From Moringa oleifera (lineage: Eukaryota; Streptophyta; Magnoliopsida; Brassicales; Moringaceae), in NCBI GenBank assembly GCA_021397835.1, contig JAJFZO010000734.1, positions 310,001 to 374,000 on the forward strand: DNA of 64,000 nt. Direction: 5' to 3'. The translations under genes were made by a program, and so were the position numbers. The notes under the pieces were generated by a model that saw only the letters and a program-made list of their open reading frames with translations, ran no database searches and was not told the DNA's origin. Shown in pieces: positions 46,331-59,000 of this stretch; within the stretch, counting starts at the first letter, position 1; each line of letters begins with the position of its first letter.

Positions 46331-49300
46331 GTGGGAAAGGATTTTACATTATTCTAAGGGGCGAGACATGCCTCTTCTTTTGAATATTTTCAAAAGTGAA
46401 AGGTCTCCAAAGACTACCTTAATCATATAAAGAAGCCTTTTTTAGCCAAAGAAAAAACTCGAAGGCTTTCGAGAAAGAAAAGGCAAGGCTCTCAATGGTG
46501 AAAAAGTCTTCGAATAGCATCTCAATGATTTTATGTCAAAATTATTCGTAGTGTGATTTGAGTTATTAATGCTCTCATCCCATCATGTAAACCTAGTTTT
46601 ATTTTAAGGCGTTAAGTTCATGATAGCAAAGGGAAGTGGAACTCAATTATATTTAGATATTTTATCTTATATCTCATCATAGTTCTTCTATCATATTCTT
46701 AAGAGGCTAAAGCTTATGGCCTAAGTTACAATCATGCTACAAAAGGTATATGCTTAATACACGCAAGTCAAACTATCTTTTCAATCAATCTAATTACTTG
46801 GATATCGCCCAATCTAATCATACAAAAACTAATAGTGGCTTTTTTGACCCAGAATTAAACCTAAAAAAGCTCTCCAATTACGTATACAAAGTGTCTTTTT
46901 CTTGCTTTTATAGCTAATTGAAGAAAAATAGACAGAACTCTTATTTACATATGGTACAATCGAAGCTTTTTGATTAGGCCTTGTTTATGTTATAAATAAA
47001 TATATATATATATATCCCAAAGCATCCGTTGTCAGCGATCATAAATAAGGCCAGTGCAAGAGGACATCCTTGCTGAACGGACCGAGAAATTGAAAACAAC
47101 GGTAGTACAACTCCTAAAGATGTCTCAAATGGTGGTATAAGCATTCAGTTAAGACCACTCTCTTTCGAGGGGCTAGAAGTCAGCTAGTGAAGTTAGCAAG
47201 CCAGTAAGTCCAAGTTAAAAACACTGCTAACTTCCCATTCGCTAGGATAAATACAGTAACCCTCGTACCCTATAAGCCTACTTTGTATCCATCTTGTACC
47301 CTGCCTGCAAGTAAGCTAAGTGATGATAAACTCTTCTACCCTCATTCTAGTGCTATAGTCTTTTTTCCATTTAGAGCTTAAGATTGTTAGTTGGAAGTGC
47401 AAGATGTTGAAAAGGCTATCAGTCTATCCCTGCCAGCAACTTAATAGGAGTCCGTCAATACCATTAATAATGCTCAGTTCCAGCTTATGTTGGCATGCCT
47501 ATAGCACTTGTTAGAAAAGCCGTCTCACTTTCCTTTCCCGATCGACTTTTGCTCAATTGAGATCGAAACTAAAGGACTGATATTAAGAGGGATTGGATTC
47601 ATATAAAAGCTAAAGTTGAGCCCCACTCTGAAGCACTCAACTGCATCCTAACCTTCATATAAGCTCTTGCTTGTGACCTAGAGCATTGACTTTGACTCTA
47701 ATGCATGGATTACTTTAGATATTCCCCAGATGTACTAAAGCGATTCAACTTGCACTCGATGAACAAATCCAGCAAGACCTGAAACCATTCGTTCATGTTC
47801 ATTCACCTTCTTTTGAAGTTATATGGTTTTTAGAGGCAAACTAAGACATTGAAAGGTGTCATTCTCTTATTGATCCAATCTAAGGAAACACCAAGCTTTT
47901 CTCTACCTTTCATCTATCAAACAAAGTGAATATAGGTTTTAATTCCTCCATATCCAAGTGTTTGTGATGCTTTCACCAAAGATGGTCAACTTATGAATCT
48001 GGCCTTCACCTCACAAATGTTGGCTAACCTAATCCCATCAGGTACTCTTTTCCTCTTGCTCTTTTGTAAGCTAGCTTTCACCCTTACCTAATATCTAAGT
48101 AAGCTAGTATTCTTTGATTCAACTGGCAAGGCATCTCTAACCTTTATGAGGAAAAACAAGCAGGCAATCCAGTGCTATCGATCGAGAGAAGGGAATTACT
48201 TGCAGACTAGGGCCTCACCTTTCTTTGACAATAACTTATTTGGTATATAGGCAACACCAGCCAAAACTCCAGATGTTGGATCCGATCAATAGGCAACGAG
48301 GGACGCACTAAAAGAAGGTTCACTTCTCCTCAAACCCCAACCTCAACGAGTCGAGACTCTGGTTTCGCTATGCTTGAACGATAGCTTGCTAGTGCATTGC
48401 CTTCTATTTGCATTTCTAAGACTAGTCCCTTATTTTACTAACCAATTAGGTTAGTTCATCAAGTGCCAAGGCATCTCTTTCTCCTAGGTCCTATTTTGAA
48501 CATTCCTGGAGAGGCAAGTTAGCCACCTCAACCATATCAAAGCTCTCTCTTATTCTCCCAGCCTAGTGATCAACAATTCTTTTATCTCTTTATTCTGCGC
48601 GCAGCTTAATAGATGCAAGCTCGTAAGCTAAAAAGCTCTTGATGGTACAAAATTAGACAGAATCCAACCAAATCACCTCATGAGCCAAGCCAGGGCATGG
48701 AAAATTGATCCCATCATTTCTCATCCCTATTCACAATGAGAGTGGGAGAGATGAAGCGAAGGTTGAGGAAGTCGCTTTTACAATGCGTGAAAGTATGGGC
48801 CCAAGCAAATATGCTATTTTATTTAACCAATCCCAAACTCTACGTATTAATGATTAATGAGAATATGAGGGGACTAGTCTTGAATAATGGATGGAAGGAT
48901 CCCCTCTCACTCAACGAACTACTTGCACCAATCTACCCCGAAAACATCCAATTGATCCAGTGTGTGCTAATGACCTGCCACAGCAAGTAAGTAGAAGGTC
49001 TTGTGCATGAAACTGATTGAATGGCCATCCCTAACGTACGACTCAGCTCACGAAGAAGAAAAGAAGAATTGATTTCCTTGTGGGATTGGAATTGACTTTT
49101 TATTTGTGCTTTAGAGGTCAATCGCGGTCCTATATTTATAATGGTATGTTCCTTAGATGTAATTTCCTAATCATCCTACCATTCTTGACTTCAGGAAAAT
49201 CTTTTATTAAACCCCTAAAAAGCCACCTCTTTTATGTTTTACTTTTTTGTCTAAGGCTCTCTCAGAATGGAATCAGTTCTGCTAATGTGCATGAAGTTTA

Positions 49301-51849
49301 GATGAAATCAGGGCGAACCTTAGGGCTACTATCGCTTATGCCACTGTGGAATTGGGGGTTCATAATAACTTTGATTAATTTCTGCAAGAGCTAGTAGATC
49401 ATCCATTCTTCCCTAAAGCAAAACAAGTTAACATTGAAAAGTTGCATCAACTACCTAGGTTTGTAGAAAAAAATGAATTAAAAGATGAGTGTCACAGCAG
49501 TAGCTTTTAAGATGGTAGCTGAGGCTAGGATTTAGGAAGGATATATATGAGAGTAAGTGTGAGGACAAAGAGCCTTCCCATTTTCTATTCTAGACCTAGG
49601 TTTAAAAACCTATTCAACTATCACTTCCTAGAGCTTTGAAAAGAGACCTATGAATGCCTTGGCTCTAAGCCGTACATACCACCATATAATAGAGTATTCA
49701 GCCGTGCAATAACTTTCTCTCATGCTATGGCCTATTTTTGAGCGCATTCATTGCTTTAGGAAATTAGTTATGAGCAAGGAAACGTTTGAGTTAGCGGATA
49801 AGGTTAAGGGTGGCGCAAGTGTTTGATAGCTTTTCTAATCTCTATCATATGTTTGATAAATTTGAATCTTCTGTTTATAGGCATGGACGGATCCCATCGC
49901 CCCAACTTAACCCTCCCAAAAAAAAAAAAAAAAGCTTTGATTGCTTGTCACCTATTTATACAATGAATATTTATTTATATCGTTAACATTGATAGTTGTA
50001 TACATATGGATAGCAATGGCAGTTAAGAGCATTACTTTCTTAGGCCAAGATGGTGTCTTTTCCCCTATTCCTGTCCTTCCCACTGTAGTTGATAGAGAAG
50101 CATTAAGCAATGCAAGGATTTGAAATAGTCTTAGCTATAATCTCTGTTCTTAGTGCCTTCTTCTGTTCTGCATAGTTGTGCATTGAGGGAGTACTTATGG
50201 TGTTAGTAAAGGTATACGATCGGTAGTTACAAGGCAATACCACTAGGGAAGCTGATTAAGGCATATGTTTTTTATGATTGATAATGAGGGGATTGCTAAT
50301 GATGAAATATACGAAAAAGGGCAAAACGCCTTATTCTTCTGAACCCTTTAGAACCCATATGTTTCTTTTAGGCACGATAAGGCTCAATCTGTTCTTAAGG
50401 CTTGGGTCGCTGTCTTCGACTCCAGTGAATGCCAAAAAAAGCGATCAAAAAAGCCAATGTTAGTGTAAAGCATTCCTCAAAAAGAAAATAAGGCAAATAC
50501 AAAGGCCAGCAACTCAAGCAAATCCACCATTCTTTGTGTTAAAGAAACATGTGTTAAAGGAACATGGGAAATAGATGCGCCATTCAAGTGCATTGGGTAG
50601 CAAGAATTCCAAATGAAGGATTGGAGGCGTAGCTTTATCTTTCTTTTGAGATTGAGTGGCCTTCCTTATTCGTACTTCATACAAGCAGTAGGATTGGACT
50701 AAAAAGGTATGGAAGGCCAAGTATGCTGCTTAGTTTCGTAGCTCCATTTCCGAATTTTCTGTATCATTGAAAACTTGTGATTTCGGTCAAGTCAACTACT
50801 TTTTTTTCATAGCTGGTCAAGTGAGAAGTATGACAAAGATCTTAGTGAGAATCAGAGAATTTCTCACTTAGCACTAACACTTTATCTTTTGGATGAGATT
50901 CAACCTTGGAACTTGGTACATAAAGGTTAAGCTTTTCTTAGGTTTCTTCTTACAGGCAGAGTTAGTTAAAGCAGCGTAACTCCCAAGTACCATTTGTCTC
51001 CAAGCCTATCTCTCACTCCCATTGTGCTTTTGATTCCATCTCTCAATTGACGGGCAATTTCTAAATGCTTTGGCCTAAGAAGCGCTATGGGCTAACTTCC
51101 TTACAAGCATAGTTAGTTATAGAAGGTATAGACAGTCTGATCTAGCCAATGAGCAAAAGCATTAATCATAAAAAAATGCTCATTAGTTAAGGTCTTTGGT
51201 GATGTCCCTCTCACCGATGCTTGCCACCTTTTTACCATGGTTAGCTGACTTTAACATTTTAGTCTACTCTTCTGCCTTTACTTGATATGATGACTTAGTT
51301 TCCTCTAAAGAAATAAGGTTAGACAAATTAACCATTAAAAAGCCATTGGTCAATCGAGCAGTTCAAGTAGTATCTGAGAAGAAGAACGGGTCATCATCAT
51401 TTCTTAGCATCCCTGTGGGATGGAATCAGATTAGAGAGGCTACTGTTGGTTTTGGTAATGGAGCCAATAAAGTTGAGATTGAATTTCTCACAAGGCAATC
51501 AATTTTTACTGTCTTTCAACTCATTCGACATCCTCTTCATTTCATATCTTCCCATCCATTAAAGAAGAGGAAGAGACCTTTCTTAGCCCTACCCATTTTT
51601 GTTGTCTTCTAAACACCAAAAAAATAATAAAAAAAATAGTGGAAAAGGCAAGTCTGAATCGATCAAGCTCAATCAAATTTAATTGACTGAGACTGGTGAT
51701 AGAGGACTTCTTACTCCTAAAAACTGAAGGATTCTTGAGTTTCAGTGAGTGATGGGTCAGGCTTACCATGTTTAATAAGAGACCAGCCTCGCCAAGCCAA
51801 TAGTTAAAGCTTACCACGAGAGAACCAACCTCACTAAGAAAGATCTAGG

Positions 51850-53930
51850 ATGGGCTCGTTGAAGAAACTCGATGGTCGCATTCTTCTTTTTCCATATCAT
51901 GGGTTGTAAGCTTATCTTACAAAAATTGTGCTTTCCAAGTCTTAGCTTTCTCATGCCTATCATAGAACCAATATTGCATCATATCTCTAATGAATTCCAT
52001 TAGAGTCATAATGGGTAACTCATGGGCAAATCGAAGACATGAATTTAAGCTTTTAGCAATATTAGTGGTCATCAATTGATATCATCTTCGAGGGCAATAC
52101 ACATGTGACCATTTCCTTAGATCTTCCTTCATGATGTATTCAAATGCTTGACGGTGATTAGCTTGTAATTCAATCATCAACTAACTAAATTCAAACTCTC
52201 GATATGCCCTTGCTACACTATAAAATATCTTGGACACTTCTTTCTTGAATTTATTCTTTATATTTTGGGCCATATGTTAATAGCATAGCCTATGACAAGA
52301 ATCAGAGAAGACCTTTACAATGGCCTTTGTAATACTAGCATGATGATCCGATATAATAACCAAGTCATCAACATGACTAATAACCTCCTTCAGTTGCTTC
52401 AAAAACTACTCCCAAGCCTCATAGTTTTCCGAGCCATCATAACCAAAAGCTAATGGGTATATCTGTTCATTTCCATCCTTGCACACCGCTATAAACAAAA
52501 CACCATGGAATCTTCCTTTTAAGTGAGTGGCATCGATAGCAATAACTGGTCTAATCACTGAATAAAATCCCCTTAATGATTGTCCAAGAGCTATAAAAAA
52601 AAAAAAAACTTAAATCGATTAATCTCATCTTCAATGCATATGTGAGCCTTAGTTCTTCGACTAGCTATTTGCAACATGTGACAATATGATGGTAATTGTT
52701 GGTATGACTCAACTAGGTCATCATAAGTAAGAGACAATGCGTATTCTTTCACCTTCTAAGTTTTGCTATATAAAATTTGTATGCCATATAATTCTTTCAT
52801 CTCACCTATGATATCTTTTGGCCTAATAATTGTAGCATTAGTGGATAACTACTGAGCAATAATTTCTCCAATAATTGTAGAACTTGCTTGTCAATGTCGT
52901 CGATATAACTCCTCGATTATGCAAGTGTGTATGAAATCACAATGTCTGATTTGAAAGAATTGTCCCTGTGCAACTTTCACAGCATGGACCTTCTATGCAT
53001 AATTTTTTTTTACAAGCAATCTTAAATATTGATTTGTTAGATCTAGTTAAATTTGAAGTTCTCAGTTAATACATACATACCTAAAAATTGCTTCAACTCT
53101 TTTTTATTTAGGAAAAATTGACCTCTAGTAAAGGTGTCAATCAGAGTCACTGATTTCATAGTAAGAGCTGAAACAATACTATACAATTTAGCACCCAACA
53201 CACTATACCTATTATTAACACCATCACGTATGTTATTATGTGCTTCAACGCATTCGAGCAGCACATAAGGTAGGATTGAACGCAATACAGAAGGCAAGTT
53301 CTCATCATCAAGCTCAATTTCTATAATAAGTTCAAATTGCTCTTATTCGATAGGTTGACTGGGCTCAATTTTTGGGATTGGATACTCATACCCAACATCA
53401 TAGTCCATCAACTCATCCAAGTCGATCTCATTAGTATTCCAAGTTTTAGAAGGAGTCTCATTATGGAATAATGGTTTCGTGCCCAAATTTTTACCTTAAA
53501 CAATTAGATGGGTCTCCACATTAGGGATTGCATTAGTAACCTTATTCCTCCTAATACAAGAACTCAACTGATTGATTCGTTTTGAATTTATACCTTCACA
53601 TACACCATGTGTGCTTTCAACATCATGTCGCTCCACCGAATCCACAATTACACAGGGTACTATGTTATCATCATACAACATGAACTCAATATCGTTATCA
53701 ATCACTAACTTAATTTTCACGGTAGTTTCCTTGGGTCTCACTATGGTGTGCAGTATAATATCATAGTTAGAGAAATCAATATCAATGCAAGATTTAACTA
53801 AACTTAATAACTATGCTTGTGTCAAACCCTTTTAAACAACATAACCTCGAGTTTTGATAGTGCTAACAATATACTCAAAACTTTCTCGTGACTGAGACCA
53901 CTTACCATTCCAAGTTACAATAACACACAT
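51850..53930 (-). pseudogene. MURA-type MULE transposase, broken
   Basis: The reading starts at ATG 53930 with MCVIVTWNGKWSQSRESF. The N-terminal region includes VKIKLVIDNDIEFMLYDDN at about 53700. The MuDR-type domain is FTRGQFFLNKKELKQFLGMY at about 53130-53070. The transposase core is VIAIDATHLKGRFHGVLFIA, then GNEQIYPLAFGYDGSENYEA, and VDDLVIISDHHASITKAIV. The two Asp residues lie at 52532-52534 and 52346-52348, fitting the first two acidic positions of the DDE core. The region NIAKSLNSCLRFAHELP and EFIRDMMQYWFYDRHEKAKT follows near 52050-51930. In-frame stops include WE-stop-FL, where family members have Trp. The C-terminal SWIM zinc finger was not found. Confidence 0.9.
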
Positions 53931-54639
53931 TTTTCCATGACCATGAAAACATTTCAAAAAAAAAGCGATAGCTTTAGAAAAAAGAACAAAATTGAAGTTT
54001 AGTAAATAAATAATGATTTAGATAAATAAGCAATGATATTATTTTATGTATTGATTTCATTAAAGAAATATCAATTTGTGAATAAGGTCATGATGGTTCA
54101 TAAGATAATAAGAATTTGGTAGTTAAGACACGATTTAATCAAACATAGCATGGTTTCTTGTTCATGTTACGATATGTATGATACATCACGATTATTCTTT
54201 TAAAACACATAAAATCTTCGCATTGTTAAGATAAATTATCTTTTAAATACATATATATTGGTCTCTTGACCCACCTAAACACTTTTTGCTCTTAAAAAAC
54301 AATGTGTTACTAAAAACACAAACTTGGTTGTCTAGATCTTAGATATAATGTGAAGAGAAATAGCCAAAATCAATTGATCACTACTTTTTATTCCTTTTCT
54401 AGCCTTTGTTTAGGTGGATCTTAGATATAAACATGAAGAAAAAATTTGGAAAAAGAGCTTGAAGACAAAGAGAAAGAGAGAGCTCGATGACAAATAGAGC
54501 TCAAAGAAGCAAGAATATTAATACTGTATGCATCAATTTTCTCATTTTTTGAATTTATTTACTTTTTAAGGGAATTATTATCTTTAATATGGGAATTTTG
54601 GTCTTCACAATATATTTAAGTGTGAAAAACATAAAATTT
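53931..54639. other. 5' non-coding part of the MULE
   Basis: AT-rich sequence between the transposase start and the putative terminal repeat, with a purine-rich GAAAGAGAGAGCTCGATGAC stretch near 54470. It probably holds the MULE promoter and leader. No gene is recognised. Confidence 0.5.
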
Positions 54640-54700
54640 AGTAAAGATGGTTTGTTTCATAAAAAAAAGGATACGAGATGTCAATTTTTGGTAATTTCCT
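54640..54700 (-). repeat. Putative MULE terminal inverted repeat (5' side)
   Basis: Read from 54700 on the minus strand, the sequence starts AGGAAATTACCAAAAATTGA and continues with ACATCTCGTATCC. The GGAAATTACC opening is typical of plant MULE ends. The partner repeat and a 9-bp target duplication were not found, so this stays tentative. Confidence 0.4.
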
Positions 54701-55247
54701 CTATTTCTTAGTTTATAATTTATAAGTTGGACTAGGCCCATATGTCTTTGTCTATGTGTGGTTTTTGAGCTGGTAGCTAGCAACTACTAAGAAGGACTAT
54801 AGTCTTATCATTTTCATGATTTCATGGGACCTACCTTTCTTTCAGGCTTTGAATCTAGACGGATCTAGCAAGCCTTCTTAACATGTGTCATTTAATGACT
54901 CAGTGCGTGGATGTCACAAGTCCATTGGCATAGGCTTAGGACTATTTCATAAGTGAGCAATCTTTGGCAAGCCTGGAGATTTAGTTAAGGGGAGTAGAGG
55001 CACTGCAAGCCCATGTTACACGGCTCATGCATACTTCATTGGCATCAAGCCCTTTTTAAGAGGGCCACTACCATATGCATAAGGCCTTTTTTTATTCTTC
55101 TTTTATTTATAACAATATGAAAAGAACACATCAGGCTTGGTCTTGGAATGCCATGCTAACACCATGCTTAGCAAACCATGCAAGGACCAATCTTAAAACA
55201 TCATACCATGAGTGCAGTCACGACATACCGAAAAATAGAAAAGACAT

Positions 55248-55320
55248 CAAGCGACAAGAATCGAACCTATGGCCCCCTATACCCAAAATAAATGCGCTGA
55301 CCAAACTGTACTACACCTTG
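55248..55320 (-). pseudogene. trnP-UGG: Mitochondrial-type tRNA-Pro(UGG) pseudogene
   Basis: The minus strand reads CAAGGTGTAGTACAGTTTGG and TCAGCGCATTTATTTTGGGT, with anticodon TGG at 55283-55285. It continues GGCCATAGGTTCGATTCTTG for the variable and T arms and ends in a degraded acceptor strand. It matches the plant mitochondrial trnP pattern closely. Differences from that pattern as I know it include GCGC to GTAC in the D arm and C-to-T changes in the anticodon and T stems. Length is one to two bases short. Confidence 0.85.
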
Positions 55321-55507
55321 TCTTACCCCCTGAAGCATATAAATCCACTCAACCTATGAATACTCGAATCGAACTTGCCCATCCTATTGGGCATAAGGGG
55401 CAAGAACCAATCTACCTCTTGCACTATGTGGCTTTTTGCCTTTTTTTCTTCACTTGAATCTAAAAATCATGCTCACACTCGGCTATGTGTCCTTTAGATC
55501 ATTTGCC

Positions 55508-55581
55508 CTCTTAAAAGTGGATTCAAACCACTCACATAAGGATTTTCAATCCTTCGCTTTAATCAACTGAGCTACACGAAC
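55508..55581 (-). pseudogene. trnF-GAA: Mitochondrial-type tRNA-Phe(GAA) pseudogene
   Basis: The minus strand (74 nt) reads GTTCGTGTAGCTCAGTTGAT, then TAAAGCGAAGGATTGAAAAT with anticodon GAA at 55545-55547, and AGTGGTTTGAATCCACT for the T arm. It agrees with the plant mitochondrial trnF rather than the plastid one. Position 4 is still C opposite A69, the mismatch that plant mitochondria repair by C-to-U editing, so the source was DNA or unedited. The T loop has TTTG in place of TTCG, and position 72 no longer pairs with G1, marking decay. Confidence 0.87.
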
Positions 55582-55933
55582 CACTTTCCTTAAGTTTGTT
55601 TTCTCCATCGAATAACACCTTACCTTAACACTTAACTAGTAAAGGAAAAGCCCTTTACTAATCAATTTATTAGGCTTGCTTGTTCATTAAGCTTTCAAGC
55701 AGCTCTTTCAATTGCCACCTTATCTCCCAACATGCTCAAGAACCGAGATTCGTCCAATCCCTGAATGGCTGTAGGGAGCTTGCTTATAGAAAGAAAATAG
55801 GTCGGTCAAATAAAAATAATGCACAATAAGCTCTTTGCTCTTAGTCACTAAATAGCATAATTTTTTCTTTGAGAGGTCTCTGCCAAGAGGTTCTTTCTCT
55901 CACTAATTTTACCCACCGGTTCCACTTCCGCGC

Positions 55934-56021
55934 CAACAGATAAAGAATTTGAACCCATGATATGATCTTCTTGTATATCGATTTAGTAAACCAATACCTT
56001 ATGCCACTTAGCCATCCCTTT
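55934..56021 (-). pseudogene. trnS-GCU: Mitochondrial-type tRNA-Ser(GCU) pseudogene
   Basis: The minus strand reads GGGATGGCTAAGTGGCATAA, GGTATTGGTTTACTAAATCG, a long variable arm ATACAAGAAGATCATATCAT, and GGGTTCAAATTC. It matches plant mitochondrial trnS(GCU) but the anticodon has become ACT (55985-55987) by one G-to-A change. The acceptor stem is largely lost. About 88 nt long, as expected for a class II tRNA. Confidence 0.82.
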
Positions 56022-59000
56022 AAGTTATTGATCATAATTTATTATGTAGTTGGTTGCTCGAAGGCTATTTAATTTGATCACCTACATAAGTCGTAATGCA
56101 CTAGCGCGCATACTTTTCCTCTATATATAAGATAGACCCTATCCAAATCTGCCAAGCATCCAAGCCATCAAAATCTGCCACTTTTTTCCTTGGGTGATGC
56201 CTCCTTATTATGATGAACTTTATCAGTCTTTGCCTCTAACTTGACCATGTTTGAAATATCTTGCTTAAAAGGACTAGAAGAGAAAACAAGGTCAAGCTAA
56301 GCCTTTACCCACCTGAATTGAATTCATATCTCCTTCGTCTAGTCTAGATTTCCTAGATTGTGACTCTTTTATTACATTATGGAAAATTTTATTATCGTCA
56401 TGATCAATCCACGTCCTACCGTAGTACGTGAAGAACCTTAACAACTAAGGCTAGCTTACTAAGGCAAAGTAACTTCTTATTGATTACACGAGCTAGTCAA
56501 CCTTTTTCTTGCTTCTATCCACCTATTTAATCTTTTAAATAGGCCTTGTTACTATAGAAAAATTGCTTTATATAGGAATCGTGACATGGCTTAGCTTTTC
56601 TTAACTTTAGGAAAGGAATAGCTATCTTGTCTGGCTTAGCTCATGAACTCCTAAACAGGAAGATTCCTAGCTACTTAGACTTGTAAGACAAGAGCTACTA
56701 ATTAAAAGGAGAAAAGCCAGTATTCGTCCACTGTGTGGGAAAGAAAAGATAGAAGATAATGTCAAAGTCTATAATAGAAATAGAGTAAGTTAAGTTAATC
56801 AATGAACATCGATTAGACTTTAGTGGCTAATAACTACTTACTTCTTTGAAACATTAAATCCGGCTTAGTATGAGTTCTATGTTAGTAAACGAAGAATTGG
56901 GTGATATCAAATCCTATGTTCAAAAGTAAAGCACTATTATTTGATCAGTCTAAAGAAAGACTTCAAGACAAAAAGCTTAGATGTGAGGAAAGGTTGAAAT
57001 GACAATAAGAGCACTTAGTAAGGAGACAACACCAGAGGAAGGAAATTTTTGCAAGTCTATTGATTGCTTTGCCTTTCTATGTGAAAAAGGAAAATGCTTT
57101 GCCTTTCGATATAGTTTCAACTTTTCAATGTCCCTTAGAGACTGATAAGAGTTAGAATAGATACCAACAGAGTTTTAGAATGGGATTGATGATGAACGGA
57201 CCAAAGCCCCCCAATCTTTTTGTTTGGGAGCTAAGTTCGACCCCTCTTTATTCATTGCATGAGATGCCGTTACACCATACACAATAAGCAAAATACCAAG
57301 CACTAATCTTGATGATTTTATTTAGTTATTTTGACATGTGATTCACTACTGCAAGCTCCTTCTTGTATAGTAACACTTGATGGAGGTGGCTCAACTACCT
57401 TTTTCATTGTGTTTACGAATGGAACATCAAATTAAAAATTTATTTATCTTTTGTTACCATGCCATTGATGAAGATTCATAGCTTAGGAAAAGTCCTGAAA
57501 TCTTACCTTCTAGCATTATGATAAAGTGTTAATAGAACAGAGAGATAGGACCCACTTTAAGAGAGAGTGCAGGGGAAAAGAGGTATTTATAGCGAACCAC
57601 AAGCCTTAGCTTTAGATCAAAGAAACAAGCAATCATACCCCTAGAATAGAAAGATATTTCAGTTCAAAATCATTACTGAAAGCATTACAAGCACACTTCC
57701 TATCTAGGCAAACCAAACATGAAAAAGCACCTTTTTCTTGGTTGGCCTTGCAAGAATGAATGTGCGAGACAATAGAATTGATTATCAAGGCTGCAAGATA
57801 AAAGGAAAGTTCCTACATGTAGGAAAGCTTTTTCACCAACTATTGGGTATTTGTCTCTATCTTGCTCTCTCAACTCATACTTATGATAGGCGGGCTCAAT
57901 GCTAGATATTTATCTCTAGAAATCCTTCTCTTTTAATTTTTGGTATTTGGTTGCCTTCTTTGGTTCCACCCTTCCATTCATGAAGCAGATCATTAAGAAT
58001 GGTGTTTCTCAAGTGCAAAGCAAGAATTTTTGGCCCTTTCACATCGATCGACAAACAAAACTCCTAGTAGAAAGCCACTTTCTTGATTTTGAAAATCAAC
58101 ACTTTGAAAGATCTTTGATTTCACCCTAGAATAAGTCCAACAAAGCACCTTTCCCTACTAAATTCCATCTATTTTTGCCTACTTCTTCCATTTGCTGAGC
58201 TCTAAGCTTCTCTGGCTAATCATGATATGTGCATGCTGGTTACTCTACTTTAGTAGTGCATTAACTAGTAGTCCACTACTGATTTAGGATTTGGTATTGA
58301 TAACTATCTCACTAACTATAAGCCTTCTGAAAAAATATATATATATTAGGGTATATTCCTTTTTTTTTTTACAACTTTATCAAAGACTCTGTGACGTAGG
58401 AAGTCCGAAGAGTAGGATCAAGCAAAAACATGTAGATCGTCAGAAAGGTCGTTTTCCTGCTTGTAGAAACCACCCTTTTTTGATAATTTGCTTCATGAAT
58501 GTTAAGGATTAATAAAAGAAACTAGATGTATTATTTTAGCATATCATAAGCGAGCCTGCTTATTGTCGGCCCTACAATCATTCATCAACTTCAAGGCGAG
58601 TTTGAAAGCTTAACAATTGAGTTTGGAGAGCCCTTCTTGGACTTAGCTCTTCCATAAAAGCACAGTAAACAATATGTCTAGTAGTCTATTAGCTGCAAAG
58701 AAGAGCTTGCCAAGCGAAGGAGCTGAGTTCAACTATTTCACCAATCCAGAGCAATGTCCCCATGTTATGTTCTTGTCTCGAGGCAAGTCTGCTATCTTTG
58801 CCTTATTGTGTCCCTTTACTTAGTCTTTCTTTCCTTGACAAGAGAAAAGAAATCCTTCCCTTAAGTTTTCATCGGAAAGATCATAAAGAATTAGTCCACT
58901 GATGGACTTTCATGTGAAGGCTATTTTTTTTGTGTTTAATGGCATGTTTATGATCCAGTTGTAAAACTAGTACCATATAAATGTCCCCTTCATTGCTTTA

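Larger units (their letters stand above)
32501..51849. other. Organelle-type non-coding DNA, segment 2 (probable NUMT)
   Basis: About 19 kb without any recognisable protein domain, rRNA or complete tRNA. Reading frames are short and scattered on both strands. Composition is fairly uniform, with many short A and T runs and several TA microsatellites. Because it is similar in style to the DNA flanking the mitochondrial tRNA cluster, and angiosperm mtDNA is mostly non-coding, I infer mitochondrial origin. No single gene in this segment proves it. Confidence 0.45.
51850..54700 (-). mobile_element. Mutator-like element (MULE), one end missing
   Basis: Contains a MURA-type transposase pseudogene on the minus strand. 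A likely terminal inverted repeat lies at the 5' side (about 54640-54700), where the minus strand begins GGAAATTACCAAAAATTGAC, a common MULE-type terminus. No matching terminus was found near 51850, where the coding remnant stops before the zinc-knuckle region and organelle-type sequence resumes. The element is therefore either 3' truncated or its second end has decayed. Confidence 0.7.
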
